Assembly: GCA_020722095.1 (NCBI GenBank)
Contig: DYLM01000002.1
Coordinates: 21,936 to 55,868, forward strand
From: Chloroherpeton thalassium
GTDB lineage: Bacteria; Bacteroidota; Ignavibacteria; Kapaibacteriales; UBA2268
DNA length: 33,933 nt
Direction of reading: 5' to 3'
A program made the position numbers and the translations under genes. Below the pieces are notes generated by a model. It was given only the letters and a program-made list of their open reading frames with translations, searched no databases and had not been told where the DNA came from. Numbering within the stretch: the first letter of the stretch is position 1; each line of letters starts with the position of its first letter. Shown here in pieces: positions 33,807-33,933 of the stretch.

Positions 33807-33933
33807 ATTTATTCTAAATTCATTAATTTTCTAAATTGATATTAGTTTTATTTACTTATTTTTTATTAAATTGCAAAATTAAAATAGCATATTATAAAAT
33901 TCAATTTTTTAAAAGAAATTATTAAAGAAATTA

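Overview
The window is AT-rich, gene-dense chromosomal DNA from a Gram-negative bacterium of the Bacteroidota / Chlorobiota-Ignavibacteria-Kapabacteria assemblage. Four things support this: an LpxC-FabZ fusion gene followed by lpxA, several secreted proteins ending in type IX secretion (T9SS) sorting domains, an LptE-type lipoprotein and an Omp85 barrel (outer membrane), and TAnnTTTG promoter-like boxes of the Bacteroidota type upstream of many genes. The genus cannot be set from the sequence alone.

Layout. 1-908 (+): 3' end of feoB and a small Cys-rich FeoB partner. 935-4016 (-): uppP followed by a T9SS-exported GH51 arabinofuranosidase. 4155-4763 (+): yceI. 4764-5189: a non-coding island of hairpin repeats and a nested palindromic, MITE-like element. 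5190-7306 (-): a CaiB/BaiF CoA-transferase with an HMG-CoA-lyase-like enzyme. 7399-9021 (-): an Omp85-like barrel, divergent from a MlaF-type ABC ATPase (9110-9880, +). 9881-10283: a repeat-bearing gap that hides a frameshifted T9SS-domain remnant. 10284-13316 (-): a UPF0316 protein, an OPT transporter and a small Cys-containing membrane protein.

13493-18330 (+): a tight operon of a PgpH-type c-di-AMP phosphodiesterase, a XerC/D recombinase and a CCA-adding enzyme. 18419-22912 (+): a 1497-residue IgGFc-binding-like T9SS protein. 23020-25204 (+): lpxC-fabZ and lpxA, convergent with maf (25201-25812, -). 25866-28709 (+): purN, an unknown lipoprotein, a stand-alone CheR-like methyltransferase and a metallo-beta-lactamase-fold hydrolase. 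28823-31648 (+): a secreted subtilase. 31743-33746 (+): lptE and a processive GT2 glycosyltransferase, closed by a clear terminator.

Much of the content serves the envelope: lipid A synthesis (lpxC-fabZ, lpxA), LPS export (lptE), undecaprenyl-phosphate recycling (uppP), lipid or solute transport (MlaF-like, OPT), barrel biogenesis and T9SS cargo. Most of the window is ordinary core genome. The least explained parts are the nested palindrome at 4970-5126, the decayed T9SS domain at 9998-10160, the CoA-transferase/lyase pair with a substituted active-site residue, and the lipoprotein-CheR-MBL cluster. I see no CRISPR array, rRNA, tRNA, intact insertion sequence or prophage.
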